Shown here: positions 1 to 11,647 of the stretch, piece by piece
Position numbering within the stretch: the stretch's first letter is position 1
Layout of the letters: each line of letters opens with the position of its first letter
Assembly: GCA_964017065.1 (NCBI GenBank)
Contig: OZ024789.1
Coordinates: forward strand, 10,377,439 to 10,441,438
Length of the DNA: 64,000 nucleotides
Direction: 5' to 3'
Origin: Haliclona indistincta
Taxonomy: Eukaryota > Porifera > Demospongiae > Haplosclerida > Chalinidae
Program-made: the position numbers and the translations under genes
Notes under the pieces: model-generated
Told to the model about the DNA's origin: nothing
Databases searched by the model: none
What the model saw: only the letters and a program-made list of their open reading frames with translations

Positions 1-300
1 ACGGGCTAATAAAGTAGCAGGCTACTGGCTAACATAACCTCAGGCTCTAAGCTCTATAGCTTCATCGAAGAGTCCGAGTGCCGTACAGTTCTAAATAACG
101 CACACTGTACCAATTACACTAACCAAATAATTTACACAATAAAAATTATTATTAACGCAAAATAAGCGAAAAATTAATTGATCATGAATAATTAATTAGC
201 AAAATTTTCGGGGTGCGCTTTGCATCCCCTTCTGCCAAATCCTAACATACGCCACAGCAACAAATCCATTCGCGCTTTTAAATAATACTTATAATCAACA

Positions 301-943
301 TTATTGCACAAAAGCTGTGGTGAAACCATGAAACTGGTGTTCACATAATAGACACAGACTTATCTACTAAAATCTGGACTCACCACATAATCTGGTGCAA
401 ATAATAATTATAAGTTATACACAACTAGACACTAAATTACATCAATGCTCAGGCTCGCCCCTGCCATTCCATGAATGTACTAGTTATATCAAAATCATAC
501 CTTGTCCAACAATTGTGCATGTGTTTGCAATGAGCTCAGCAAGCGCACCCAGTTCAGACTGTCTGATACACTCTATCAAGTGTTGATATGTACGAGTAGG
601 TGCATCACTTGCCAGCCATTGTTTAAGTATCTCTTTCGTAACAGTTTCAGCACCTTCGCTGATATGGTGCTTCTTAATGAGATCAACCTCTTCTCCAGTC
701 TCATCTTGTAGGAGATACATACCGAATGTTGTGTAGTCATGAGCAGCAATCTTTTGAACTATCTTCAGTGGTTTAGCATCAGCTCCTTTCATTGTCTTGA
801 GCCTAAATAGTGTGGGAACTAGGGCACCTATAAAATTCAGTGATCATGCATGCAGACAAGTTGAAGTCTAGCTTTTACTCACTTTGCTTGATAGCGTTAG
901 CAGCTGATTCGGTAGCCGCTACTTTATTGCTACTAGTACTCAT
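301..943 (-). CDS. Death-domain protein, two clear exons and a tentative third
   Basis: Exon 1 (943-883) starts at ATG and encodes a Ser/Ala-rich 20-residue lead. Its donor is GTGAGT. Exon 2 (827-501) follows an AG acceptor, keeps phase (1+2), and encodes about 109 residues ending at a GTATGA donor. Roughly residues 30-115 read as a six-helix Death-fold domain: a KIVQKIA start, the middle run KEILKQWL, and the closing pattern RTYQHLIECI followed by LGALAELI. In this family such domains bind other Death domains in apoptosis or innate-immune signalling. A possible last exon (314-301) follows an AG in CCACAG and would add four residues and a stop, but it is weak. With only one small domain and no enzyme part, an adaptor role is an inference. 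The spliced product would be about 134 aa. The rest of 1-300 shows no gene. Confidence 0.55.
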
Positions 944-1249
944 GATAGAGAACTTTTCAAGGGCTTACAGCAAGATCGGTAGTCAGTGATGATCGATGAG
1001 AATCAAACTGGGCGTGGCTATTATACTGAATAGCGTACGCGGGTTAAAATCAAAATGGAGGACACGGAAGACGAGACCATAAACCGATAACCCTCGGGAG
1101 AAGACAATAGCCTCGTCCTCTCAACTTCTCAAGCTCCGGATCGGATCATGTGAAAAGAACGAACCAACTGTAGGACTTGCATGAGAAGCCGCACAAGTGA
1201 CAAGGATGTCACGCGCTCGCGTCAAGTGCATTTTGGCCACGCCCACCTG

Positions 1250-1366
1250 GCTAAATGTGCACCCGATTCGCATAAAATCACACGGTGCTTATACGACTGA
1301 AATCATGTGGGATCATTCGCTAGCGATCGAGCTGATTCAGTGTTCGTGTCTAATACTAATGATTCC
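1250..1366 (+). repeat. Half-copy of a palindromic MITE
   Basis: This stretch matches the right arm of the palindrome at 47938-48157, including ACCCGATTCGCAT, GGTGCTTATACGACTGAA and GTGTTCGTGTCTAATAC. The matching left arm is absent, so it is a truncated or half element. I see no gene in the surrounding 944-1563. Confidence 0.7.
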
Positions 1367-1563
1367 AGACGAAAATTTAAAAACCTGATGTAAGCTTTTT
1401 CCAGATCTCCTTTAAACAGCCCTGTCTTCTGCGATCAGAAAGGTGCTTGAATTGCAGGAATTGGCCTAGGGAGAGCGAAGTTACAACCTTGCAACTAAGT
1501 TGAATTGGCTAAAAATTTTCCGACTCGTTTTAATAGAAAAAACGGTATCAGTATGCTTTACTA

Positions 1564-1815
1564 TTAGGGAGGCACGGTAGTGACTCCCTATGTAGGGATG
1601 AACGAGAAAACAAGATGGCGGCTACATACAATGCATTAGCGTTCAAACGCTGATATTTCGCCTGGTGTTGAATTTTATACGTCTTTAGACACTTAGATCT
1701 GCTCTCTGGCGTTGCCCCATCTTACAGTAGCAAGGAGATTGCTTGAAATTGTTACTAAAGTGACGAACCTGGAAACGGTGAAAATCGAGTTTCGTCATCT
1801 TCGTTTTCTTCTTTC

Positions 1816-1896
<81 letters not shown>

Positions 1897-2850
1897 CTCG
1901 CCTAGTGCCTTTACGCGAGCAGTGCCGAGACCAAAACATCCACGAGCAGTCCTGAAATTCTCCTGGCATGTGCCTTTTGAGCTTTGTTTTTAGCGTAACG
2001 GCGATCTAAGTTCCGCGATTTCTCGATCGTGATCCATTGTCAGCTTAGTGTTAGACGCCATTATTGTGATTGCGCAATACGCACGTGACCAAGCAATGGG
2101 TAGCGCACGTGACCAAGCAGCTAAAGTATCGCTGCGCCGTGTGGATCACTATCACGGAGAACACACACCCGGCATTTGTCTGGAGTCTTCGAAGAACAGT
2201 AAGCTCTTGTAGGATCGCCATTCTGCACTTGCCAAATAATTATAACCGTCTGCAAACAAGTGTGGGCGGGGCTCGTATGCACTGCATGCATGCGTAGGCG
2301 ACAAGGCAGACCTGATACGTACAGCTTAACAATTTTAGCTACAAGTTTAAGACAAGCCATCAACGACAGCAATACTAAACTAATGGTGGAAACAAAGACT
2401 TCTCCGTGCATGCATGATATTGAACTGCACTTCACTAAAAAGAAAAAGGGACACAAACAAGAAATTAAAAAGATTTCTATCGAAATCAAAAGGATGTAGT
2501 GATGAAGAAATCTACCACTGGTTCACAATGTAAACCAACAAGGAACAAGCATAGAATGGTAACACGATTTACTTGCTAACAGACCATAGATCCCTACATC
2601 AGTGGCTGTACATAAGATCAATATTTTGTCACAAGCTGAATTGTATTCAAAGTGTCAGTCAACAGTAAATAGCTTAACTAGCTATAGTCTGGCCACAGCA
2701 GCCACTGATGTAGGGATCTATGGTCTGTTAGCAAGTAAATCGTGTTACCATTCTATGCTTGTTCCTTGTTGGTTTACATTGTGAACCAGTGGTAGATTTC
2801 TTCATCACTACATCCTTTTGATTTCGATAGAAATCTTTTTAATTTCTTGT
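1564..2850 (+). mobile_element. Microsatellite-cored non-autonomous element (HINE-like), copy 1
   Basis: It begins TTAGGGAGGCACGGTAGTG and carries a (CTTT)n core. After the core come blocks shared with the copies at 26491-27755 (inverted) and 29805-30562. It finishes in a 395-bp foldback. The first ~450 bp are also shared with the left end of the Helitron at 15705. A microsatellite core plus terminal stem-loop is the layout described for Helentron-associated interspersed elements. It has no coding capacity; the Ser/Phe-rich ORFs here are translations of the CTTT repeat. Confidence 0.6.
1809..1892 (+). repeat. (CTTT)n microsatellite
   Basis: A near-perfect tetranucleotide run at the core of the element. 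The sister copy at about 27477-27520 has the complementary AAAG run, and the Helitron copy at about 15945-15972 has a degenerate CTT-rich stretch at the same place. Confidence 0.95.
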
Positions 2851-2851
2851 T
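2457..2851. repeat. Foldback (inverted repeat) tail, copy 1
   Basis: The two arms of about 150 bp are nearly exact reverse complements. The left arm runs from ACAAGAAATTAAAAAG to ATCCCTACATCAGTGGCTG; the right arm runs from CAGCCACTGATGTAGGGAT to AATTTCTTGT. The loop is about 90 bp. Related foldbacks sit at 26492-26884 and 30158-30562, always at the same end of the HINE-like element. Confidence 0.9.
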
Positions 2852-3394
2852 AGCCATTATCATTGGAACTACTGCAAGGATTTTAAAACTTTTTCGCCTT
2901 TTGTCGATTTTCTCAACGGTGAAAATTATACACTGACCTCTGAGACCAAGATAGAGACTAGTTTACTTGACAAACGGCCTTCGTTGAACCGGGTTGACGC
3001 GGGAAATTAGTCACTTGCACTGACGCCGGCCCAGTGATATCTTCCAATTTCGCTACTGCTGTGTAGTTCGCAGGCATGACATGAACCAATATCATAACGT
3101 ATGTCACATCCACCTACTTCGTCTTTTGCACGCACTTTGCAGCTCTGTTACAGTAGTAGTTAAGGGCGAAACTACCGAAGACTGTATTATTTAATGCAAA
3201 GTTGAATCTTTTCACTAATTTGCTAAGTTACAACACATCTTATTGGCGCGAAAGTCCCTCCCTAAGAAAGAGGAGGAAAATAGCTATCGAACGATGTATA
3301 CCAAGTTGGGGAGCGTTCCTTTTCGTGGCAGCGAAAGCGAAGTGCCATCTCACTAAGTCAGATTTGCCGGGAAATTTTTTAATAACTGAACTTA

Positions 3395-4515
3395 ATGAAG
3401 CACCAAAGGTGCAGATGCCTCGGTGGAATGCAACCATTTTACATACACAGCAACAAACTGCACTGAGCTGTTATACCTTGCTGTACAGCAATCACAATGC
3501 AGTATAATATATAGTTATGCAATGCAGTTCCTATATGATGAAATTAAAGCTGAAGAGCGCTGCAACAAGCTGCATAGTCTCGTTCCCAGACCACACCTCT
3601 TCCGCTTTGCTTCAGATAGGGTCTGGCAGCTTGCTCGACTTTTCTCGGTCTTGGTGACGTCATTGTCACGCGTTTAATAGCTACACGGATGCAATATGCG
3701 GACAAATTGTCTGTATACTAATGTCTGTGGTCACATGAACTACAGCACTCGACAATAGTTACAGATCAGGTCAGGAAGACACGACAGGTACTATGCTGTG
3801 TTCCTTGGTGGCGCTCGAAGATGACAGCGCACACAAATGTAATGACAACAACAATAAAGCGCAAATTATTTTTCCACACCTGTTGGTAGCGAAATCGCTC
3901 GTTTGAGCCCGCTAAGAAGTGGCTGGCTGCCTCGTAGTACTTATTAGTCAACGAAGATTACCCTAGATGCTCTCTGTCATCGATGAATCTGAACACACTG
4001 CACTATCGCCATGTTGATCATGTGCTCAACGGCGCGTTTGTCATGTGAATTTTGAAAATAAGGGGATCTGATTGGTCATTCCCATTTTCTGAGAATGAAA
4101 CGTCATCAAGACCGAGAAAAGTCGAGCAAGCTGCGAATTTTGAAAATAAGGGGATCTGATTGGTCATTCCCATTTTCTGAGAATGAAACGTCATCAAGAC
4201 CGAGAAAAGTCGAGCAAGCAGAAATTGTGTAAGCAAGCTATGGAAGCTATCTCGCGCTCGTGTTCAGTATGCATGGGCTGTACTGAACATTGTAGACACG
4301 CCCAGTTGAATTATGGTCACTGAGCACTGATTGGCTTCTGATTGCATAACTAAAGCACTGCATTGTGACTGCTGTACAGAAATCCTGTATACATGCATCT
4401 GCAGTTGCTGTGTTTGTGGAATTGCTGTACAGGAATTGAGCTGTTGCTTAATTGTATAGTTTATTGTCGGTTGTCCCTCTGTGTGCTCCACCGAGGCATC
4501 AGCACCTTTGGTGCC
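3395..4515. repeat. Inverted repeat pair bounding about 1.1 kb
   Basis: The left arm (about 3395-3530) carries GCACCAAAGGTGCAGATGCC and TACAGCAATCACAATGCAG. The right arm (about 4360-4515) carries the same blocks in reverse complement, diverged and with extra sequence. This may be a decayed element with long TIRs or two opposed copies. Confidence 0.5.
4050..4220 (+). repeat. 85-bp tandem duplication
   Basis: Two consecutive, nearly identical units each contain AAATAAGGGGATCTGATTGG and AAACGTCATCAAGACCGAG. A further partial match (CTTGCTCGACTTTTCTCGGT) lies inverted at 3632-3651. Confidence 0.9.
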
Positions 4516-4965
4516 TAGTTTGGGGAGGTAAGCCTGCCAATCTGAGCTGTTGCAAGAACTGCCGAGACGGTACTAAGCACGCGCAAACAGAGCGCTGACT
4601 GCTAACTGTCCCGAAGAGTCGAGAATGCAACATTATTTAACCCCAAGGTCAAAGGTCACGAAAGTTGCCGATTTCAGCTAGCGATTGCAGAGCAACGAGT
4701 AACGATTTCAGAGATTTGAATATGCAGTTGTTTGTTACGTATATAGTGTTGTTTGTAACTGCAGTAAAGGCTAGATTCTTGGACTTTTATTTTTTCATTG
4801 CGGACCCTATCTAGAACAAAGCTTTGCATCGAACTTTCGCTAATACACAACTGAGATAATGTCGAGTTATACCTGCTTTGCAAGTTTCAGAGCTCACCGT
4901 TCAGCGTGCGCCGCAAAAATGGTGTAACAGACAGACAGACAGAACGACAGACAACGCGATTACAG

Positions 4966-5053
4966 TATGCCTCGTGGCTCCGCCCACCGAGGCATAATGA
5001 ATGACAAACCGACGAACTACTGTATGCCTCGTGGCTCCGCCCACCGAGGCATA
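4966..5053 (+). repeat. Two direct copies of a short hairpin
   Basis: The unit contains TATGCCTCGTGGC, CCGCC and CACCGAGGCATA, which fold on themselves. It occurs twice about 50 bp apart. The same half-motif (CACCGAGGCAT) occurs near 4492. Confidence 0.85.
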
Positions 5054-5067
5054 ATAATTGGAATCGT

Positions 5068-5225
5068 TACTAATACACCGCTATGAGGCGGTACCATAGC
5101 TCATAACAATATTGAATGATTATTGTCAGTACAAATTACAATGCACCATAATAATTATGGCTGCTGCTATGACCTCAGTTGAAAAAGACCCAGAAGACTG
5201 CTATTACTCAAGAGCAACTAGAAAT
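5068..5225 (+). repeat. Orphan left end of the 48-kb large repeat
   Basis: Starting at CGCTATGAGGCGGTACCATA, this segment matches 48157-48292 through GAGCAACTAGAAATAT, where the copy gives way to an AT run. It is a solo terminal fragment of the element described at 48160-58274. Confidence 0.8.
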
Positions 5226-5357
5226 ATATATATATATATAGGTTATACCATGAAAAGGAGCGCAATACGGGATTTAAATCACGGCGGAAACCGATAGTAT
5301 AGACGACTCGAGCGCGAAGCGCGAGGGCGTCTATTTCGGTTTCCAAGGTGATTTTGT

Positions 5358-5483
5358 ATAGGTTAACCCATGGGTTCCGAGGCGGTATGGGATATACCCG
5401 AGGCTGGTTAATTATACCGCCCGAGGGCGGTATAATTAACCGCCGAGGGTATATTCCATACTGCCGAGGAACCCATGGGTTAA
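5358..5483. repeat. Palindromic MITE
   Basis: The arms read GTTAACCCATGGGTTCC outward to inward, then a ATTATACCGCCCGAGGGCGG centre, and mirror back to GGAACCCATGGGTTAAC. Almost the whole 126 bp is self-complementary. It lies inside the insertion that splits the MITE above. Confidence 0.85.
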
Positions 5484-6079
5484 CTATTTTGTAGCTCAGA
5501 AAGCTCTAAGATCCAACAGCAAGACTGGCTTTCTGCACACTTTCGTTCGTTTACTAACCTGAATAAGCCAACTTTGTCAAGTACGCGAGTGATCATTGGT
5601 TGACCGCCCGAAGAACTGACAGCAACGGTAAGCCTCGCTGAGGCATACGTGTGGGTCCTGCAGTTTAGTTATGTAGCCTTTGCAGCTTAACAAACCTAGG
5701 TTGCAGTAGTTTGTCCAGCCATTCCGTGACCGGCGTCGTTCGTCACTGTCGAACGGTCCCGGCGTTTGTCTCAAGTAACGCGTTCTTTGCTAAGCTTGAG
5801 CTTGGCCCTCCCGACGAGCTTGGTTGATGCTCCAAACTTAGTCGTGCTTTTAGATGCAGCAAATATTTCCCTTTACATGATTATGGCTGGTTTATTTTGT
5901 TGTCCACAAATTCAAGACGCCATTTTTTCGCACTATTTGAGTCCCACAAGTGTCATGAAACTTTAGTGCTATAAAATCGCCGCAATCTCTTCAAAGGCAA
6001 CTTCGCCTTCACTCTCTGTGAAGCCAGCCTCTCCTCCTTTCGTACGGAGGGGTAAGTGGGAGGTAACTTTTTGAAGTCA

Positions 6080-6165
6080 GCTGACTTCCTGGAGGATATA
6101 TATATATATTCCCCAGGAAGTGAGCGTGACTTCCTGGGCGATATGTATATCCCCCAGGAAGTAGA
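6080..6165. repeat. Two consecutive hairpins with ACTTCCTGG arms
   Basis: GACTTCCTGG pairs with CCAGGAAGT across an AT-rich loop, twice in a row, followed by a degenerate third half-unit. No gene overlaps it. Confidence 0.75.
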
Positions 6166-6742
6166 ACCACTTCCTGAGGGATATAAGTATTGCCCTGAAA
6201 TCCGCAGTGGTATGGGATATATTCCACTAGCGGTGCCTTTGATCTTAGAGCTTCCTGAGCTACAAAATCCCGTATTGCCCGACTGTTTCATGGTATAAGG
6301 TATTTATACCATACTGCGCTCTCAGGTAAGCTTCCCAAGACTACCAAGCACTGAAACAAGCCCTCTACTGTTGCGAGAAGCCAGTAGTGTCGCCGTTTCC
6401 ATCATCGAGCGACGATCGTGTAAGAGCGCGTCGTTTGAATTCATAAGTTAGTGAGGACGCTTCAGTTTACTATCTTCCAGTCGTGTAGAAGCGCTACTTT
6501 GGGTCTCACTAGAAGCGCTTAAGCATGGAGAAGCTAACTACGAAGTGTAAGTGCGTGAATCAAATCTTTTTCCAAGCTAAGACAGTATAACTGTTTTGTT
6601 CACAACGGGTCCATTCTGCGGTGTGATAAGTGAAATTGGAGGTGTAATAAGTGAACTGGGAGGTGTAATAAGTGAATAAATCACCTCGTTTTGAGCAATC
6701 TGATTGGTCAGAAACATTGAAGTATGGTATAAATATATATAT

Positions 6743-6860
6743 GTTAGGCGCAAAGCGTCGATTTGGACAATCCACGGATTGCCCTGCGCAAAGTATGGAT
6801 CTACGCTTTGCGCAGCCAATCCACGGATTGTTCTCGATTCAGACACGTGTTTCAGAACGA
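6743..6860 (+). repeat. Left TIR of the Ginger-type element
   Basis: It pairs with about 11490-11599 on the opposite strand. It contains internal sub-repeats (ATCCACGGATTG, GCGCAAAGTATGGATC), giving several sites for one binding protein. Transposase binding is an inference. Confidence 0.85.
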
Positions 6861-6904
6861 TCGTTTCCAGCTGCTATTGACTCGAGGTCTATCGATCCGC
6901 GGCC

Positions 6905-9900
6905 ATGGTTGACAGAGAGGCGTTTGAGGCTTTTGTTAATAGTTCCTTCGTGCAGACAAAGAAGACAGGGAGTAAAGTGCTGACCAGGAGTAGAGGAGCA
7001 GAGATAGTAGCTTATCTTTCGGGTCGTGATGCCGGGGAGACCAGTGCGCATTTTAAATTCTGGGTTAAGTCGCGCGGTTTTTTGTTGATGGACTACCCAG
7101 TTCTTGGTCTGTCGAACGTTCTGTGTTTGCCAGCTAAGCCACAGAAAAAGGTTTGTTGTGCTGTACAAAAGAGCCTATGTACAACAATCTTCTTGTTACT
7201 GCTGTAGGATGAGAATGATCCAACTCCTCTTGGAAAATACCGTCGTGTGGCATTTGCTGAGGATTTTTATGAGATTCTCAACAGAATTCACTGTCTAGAG
7301 CGTGGGCATACTGGCTACAAGAAGACCTTAGCTGAAGTGAGTACAGTGCAAACTCATTAACAAATTAACATTCATTTGCTGTTGCAGGTGGCGACATGCT
7401 ATGAATGCCTCCCAAGGTCGGTGATTCAAGAGTTTATCCGTCAGTGTCAAGCATGCAGTCTACAAAGACCACAGCAAAATCAGGCTCCATTGAAACCAAT
7501 TCTAGCTTCTGGATTTATGACAAGAGGCCAGGTTTGCATGTGTACATGTAATAAATGACTCTGCACAAGCTGATATATAGTTGGACATTCACTCCTTTTT
7601 GATTAACATAACATCCAGGGTTCACTCTATTGTGCATCATGCTTAATGCATGCTATTTCCCATACTAATATAGTAATCACACATTTTTTCGTTAGTAACT
7701 ATTTCATGGGTTAAATTTTTGTGGTTGAGAAAATACTAGCGCATGTGTGTACATGTACCAATTGCATGAATGCTTGTATATAATTATGTTTGCATTTCTA
7801 AAGTAAAATTTTCTTCACGTGCATGCAGGTTGATCTTATTGACATGCGACATCGGCCAGATGGTGCATACAATTGGATTGGGCACTTTATGGATCACTGG
7901 TCCAAGATCCATGTTCTCTTTCCTCAGATGCATGGAGAAGAGTGCTGCCGAGGTTGCATTAAACTTGTCTTCCAAGGTTTTTGCCTATTTTGGTCCCCCC
8001 AAGATCCTGCAGTCAGACAATGGGCGTGAATTTGTCAACAGTATTGTGAAAAAGCTGATAGAAGAGTGGCCTGGAGAAATTACGATAATCAATGGGCGAG
8101 TAAGGCACCCACAGACTCAGGGTCTTGTTGAACGAGGAAATGCCAAAGTAGAGGAGATGTTAGCCAGTCGTTTTTATGCTCAACGTGATCAACAACAGAA
8201 CCATTGGACTATGTGGCTCCCAGAAATACAATGTCAGTGCATTTGTGAATCATTGTTATTCACAGTACCTACAGACCAGCTCAACACTTCTATGCAGAGA
8301 ACCATGAAAGCAACTCCATTTGAGCTGGTGTTTGGTCAGCCTCCACGCACGACTGTGTTCCCTGGTGTGTCTGGACTGGTCATGGAAGAGGAAGTAGCTG
8401 ATATTTTGACAGAGGAAGGTAAAATTAATTGTATTTGCATTCTTTTAATGCCATTGCTCACACACATACTAACTAACTAACTATAATTATAACCTATATT
8501 ATTTTGTGCAGGTGATAACACTGATGATGAATTGTATGACTCCAATCCTTTACCGTTTCCTGAAGAAGAATCTGTTGCCAAAGAGAGTCCTCCACCATTT
8601 CTTAAAGACAAATCTGCTGTAAAAGATGGTGATTCACCATTTCTGAAAGTGAATTCTTCACCATTGCTTCAAGAAGAGCCTGGTATGTGTGTGTGAATTC
8701 TACTTGCAAGCTTTGTATTTGTTCTGCAAACCTATAGTGGGATCAGGACCATCCATGGATCGTCTTGTGCAAAGTGTGGATGTGCAAGGTTAGCAGGGTG
8801 TAGCTCAAATAGGCATGGCTTATAGACTGTGCACAAATGTCTGCTTGTTGCTTTAATTGAGACCCTTGGACTTTATGGATGGTCCTAATCCCTGTTTGCA
8901 CAGAACATTATTCATGTTCATCATTTCAATATTAATTTTATTTACTTAACTTGTTGCATTGCAGATATGAATCCACTAGCTACATCACAAAAGCACCTGC
9001 ATAGGCGTGTTATTGCAGACAAGCACTATCGAAAAAATGCTGAAAGAATGAAAGAGCGGTACAAGAAAAAGAAGAAAGTGCAAACTTTTGATGTTGGAGA
9101 TGCTGTTTCAGTACGAATACCCAGAATTGATCGTGCTTCTACTGATCTTCATCGGCTTCCAAGTATTGTAGTCGAACGCCGCGGAAAGAAGTATTTCTCG
9201 TATCGATTACTTTGCAAGTTCGGTGTGTTGGACAGTTGCTATCCTGAAAATGAACTAGAGGCATATGGCAGTGCACTACAGCTAGATATCACTAACTGGA
9301 AGAAAGCACCAGTCGTAACTTTGCGTGAGGCGTCTAAGTCAACCAACCCTAGTAATGCCTATTATGGAAAGACATGCCACTGCAAAAAAGGTTGTGGTGG
9401 TATGCAGTGCTCTTGTAGAAAAGCAGCCAAGCCATGCTCTTCCCGATGCCACTCAGGAAGATCTTGTAAGAACTGTAGTGGCCTTGCTGTCCAGGAGCAT
9501 AACAGTCTTGAACATTCTGATTTATGTGCACCTCAAGACCATGCAATCTTCTGATTTGACATCATCTCCTCGTTCTCCATCTCTTCCACACTCTCCTGTC
9601 AAGCACAAGGCTACATCTGCTTGTAACTGCAAAAGTGGATGTGGCAGTAAACGTTGTTCTTGTCGAAGGACAGGAAATCAATGCTCTCCATGGTGCCACT
9701 GTCACTCAGGAAAACCTTGTCAGAACAGTGGGTATGACTCAGACTTAGGTGTTTATGAGGAGTATAATTCACCAGACCAGCCATCCTCTTTTGCATCATG
9801 TCGTTCACCACTTTCTTTATCTCAGTCAAGTGCAGATAATTTTTCTGTATCATCATCACTATCTCCTCCAGCTCAAGATTGGTGGGTCAAGGATCTACTT

Positions 9901-11233
9901 CTTACTGTAGAAGACAAGGAAATAATAGAAAGTGAAAGATGGTTGAACGACAAGCACATATCTGGTTGCTGAGAAAGCAATATCCCTTAGTTAGTGGTCT
10001 GCATAATCCAATCTTTGGTTCGAATCTGACTTTCGATGTAATGGCAACTGAGGGTATCCAGATAATCAATCATATGAACCATTGGACTTGCCTATCTACC
10101 ATTGGTTGTAAGCCTAGAGAGGTAACAGCCTTCACAGCAGATTGTCAGCGTCTGCTAAGAAACAGGCTTGTAGGCTGCTGGGCACAACAGAGTCAATGCT
10201 GACTGTAAGAATGCGAAAGGCGCAGGTCCAGTCTGGAAGTTCAGATTGTGGAGTCTTTGCAATTGCCTTTGCTGTATCCTTATGCGAGGGCAAGGACCCA
10301 TGTTCAATTTGTTGGACACAACCACTCATGCGCCAGCATCTGGTGAATTGTTTGTCCAAACAACATATGACACCTTTTCCTGGCAAAGCACATAAGTAAG
10401 TCAGCATAATGTTTTGGTGCATTTAGAGCAATTTTATTGGTTGCAGGTCATGTAGTTCCCTAACAATTCGGCCAACGTGAAACAATAATATTTATTATTG
10501 TTTGCTTTGTTATTGTAGCACTGTGAAAAAGAACAAACAGAAGATCGTACATATGGATGATGCATTGAAGGAAGAAGTGGTCGAGGGTGCAAGAGAATTA
10601 GAGAGGGTTCTCTGGCCAATTGTAGAAGAGGTGACTGCTGCTCTTAAGAATTTCAAGGTATAATATGCACGACTTGTCTTCTTGTGTATTGTCTAATTAT
10701 TGTTTTGATCTGTGCATTATAATTACATTAATTAACAGAGTTTTATAATAATTATTGGCATAATTATTATGATAGTTTGTATCATGCTATATAGGGACAC
10801 TTAATGGCAATCACTACCGGAAAAACTAAGTCTGCCAACAGAGACTTGGTTATGAATCCACAAGCTAACTTCAGAGAACTCCAGCAGCTGAAGGATAGTT
10901 CTATTGGTGCAGCTACATCATATTTCTCAAGTGAAGAGGTATGCATGCATGCTGTAACAATGCACATTTACTCTTAATTAAAATTAATAGATGTGTCAGA
11001 TGAATCATCAGCTGGTCTCATTTGTGAAAGCTGCAGAAGTTAAGGGGATAACCGAGAATCAAGAGTTTCGGTTAGCTCTGGATGTGCTCTTTAAAGAGGT
11101 CAGTTTATGTCCACGCACTGATTAATTATTGATTATGTACATTCTTTGACTGCAGGTGATGATCCTAGCTCTATGCCAAAAAAATCCAACAACACAAGAA
11201 GAACAAATTGTTGCGGCTTTTTATGGGCTTTAG
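6905..11233 (+). pseudogene. Ginger integrase - CXC - Ulp1-like protease gene, ten exons, frameshifted
   Basis: Exons by GT-AG and phase: 6905-7150, 7208-7336, 7388-7531, 7829-8418, 8512-8682, 8965-10395, 10519-10657, 10795-10938, 10991-11098, 11156-11233. Exon 1 carries a conserved FVKS-like N-terminal block (HFKFWVKSRG). Exons 2-3 give the HHCC zinc site (IHCLERGH, then RQCQAC). Exon 4 is the rve core with VDLIDMRH, QSDNGREF and QGLVERGN as the D, D and E motifs. Exon 6 has a chromo-like basic region, then two CXC blocks (CHCKKGCGG and CNCKSGCGS), then a Ulp1-type C48 protease with NHWTCL and SSDCGVFA as His and Asp/Cys motifs. Exons 7-10 add a helical tail. Single-base frameshifts lie near 7934 and at about three places in exon 6 (9540, 9970, 10140-10190). 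The integrase resembles the vertebrate KRBA2 family, thought to derive from such elements. Confidence 0.8.
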
Positions 11234-11489
11234 TGTCAATAAAGCATCTGTTGACAACTATTAATAATTATAATTACTTTGAGAGCATGCAGCACTGTGC
11301 ACTAACACGACAGTATATAGGACCAATTTCTTATAGATGATATCCGTCTCAATCCCAGCACGAATCTATGGTTTGGCGGCAACTGAATCCATGCGTGGTA
11401 CTGCAGTAGACTAGGATCATTAGGCATACATGTATCTTCCAGCTCAAATCCATGGTTTGACCAAATCCATGCTTTGAGCCCTTTGATTC

Positions 11490-11599
11490 GCGCGATCCAC
11501 GGATTAAGCGGGCAATCCGTAGATTGTCGCGCAAAGCGTAGATCCATACTTTGCGCAGGGCAATCCGTGGATTGTCCTAATCGACGCTTTGCGCCTAAC
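11490..11599 (-). repeat. Right TIR of the Ginger-type element
   Basis: Reverse complement of the left TIR with a few mismatches. It ends CGCCTAACA immediately before TATA. Confidence 0.85.
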
Positions 11600-11647
11600 A
11601 TATATATATGTATATGATATAGCATGATTCAGAGGTCTATATACATT

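Larger units (their letters stand above)
2852..5060. other. Region without a supportable gene
   Basis: No ORF here looks coding. The region holds an inverted repeat pair (about 3395-3530 against 4360-4515, sharing GCACCAAAGGTGC and ATGCCTCGGTGG). It also holds a tandem duplication at 4050-4220 and a hairpin duplication at 4966-5053. It is probably the remains of one or more non-autonomous elements. Confidence 0.6.
5233..6737 (+). mobile_element. Pair of TTATACCAT MITEs, copy 1, with an internal insertion
   Basis: This is the same composite as 13042-13631. A short palindrome opens with TTATACCATGAAAAGGAG, and a second element starts TTATACCATACTGCGCTC and ends AGTATGGTATAA. Here the first unit is split: its left half is 5239-5354 and its right half resumes near 6268 (AATCCCGTATTGCCCGACTG). 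The intervening 0.9 kb is absent from copy 2 and itself holds a palindrome (5358-5483) and hairpins (6080-6165). Confidence 0.75.
6743..11599 (+). mobile_element. Ginger-type integrase DNA transposon, 4.86 kb
   Basis: The ends are TGTTAGGCGCAAAGCGTCGA and its reverse complement, flanked by TATA on both sides (6739-6742 and 11600-11603), a 4-bp target duplication. The TIRs are about 110 bp and are made of repeated ATCCACGGATTG and GCGCAAAG motifs in both orientations. TGT...ACA termini, a 4-bp duplication and a Gypsy-like integrase gene are the described hallmarks of Ginger1 elements. The gene inside is ten exons long but has frameshifts, so this copy is probably inactive. A deleted relative sits at 30587-32048. 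Confidence 0.85.

Noticed and set aside
1685..1993. ORFs rich in KKER or FLSFFLSF
   Set aside because: They are translations of the (CTTT)n microsatellite.
10017..10028. GGTTCGAATC resembling a tRNA B box
   Set aside because: It lies inside the Ulp1-like exon, and no acceptor stem, A box or cloverleaf can be drawn around it.
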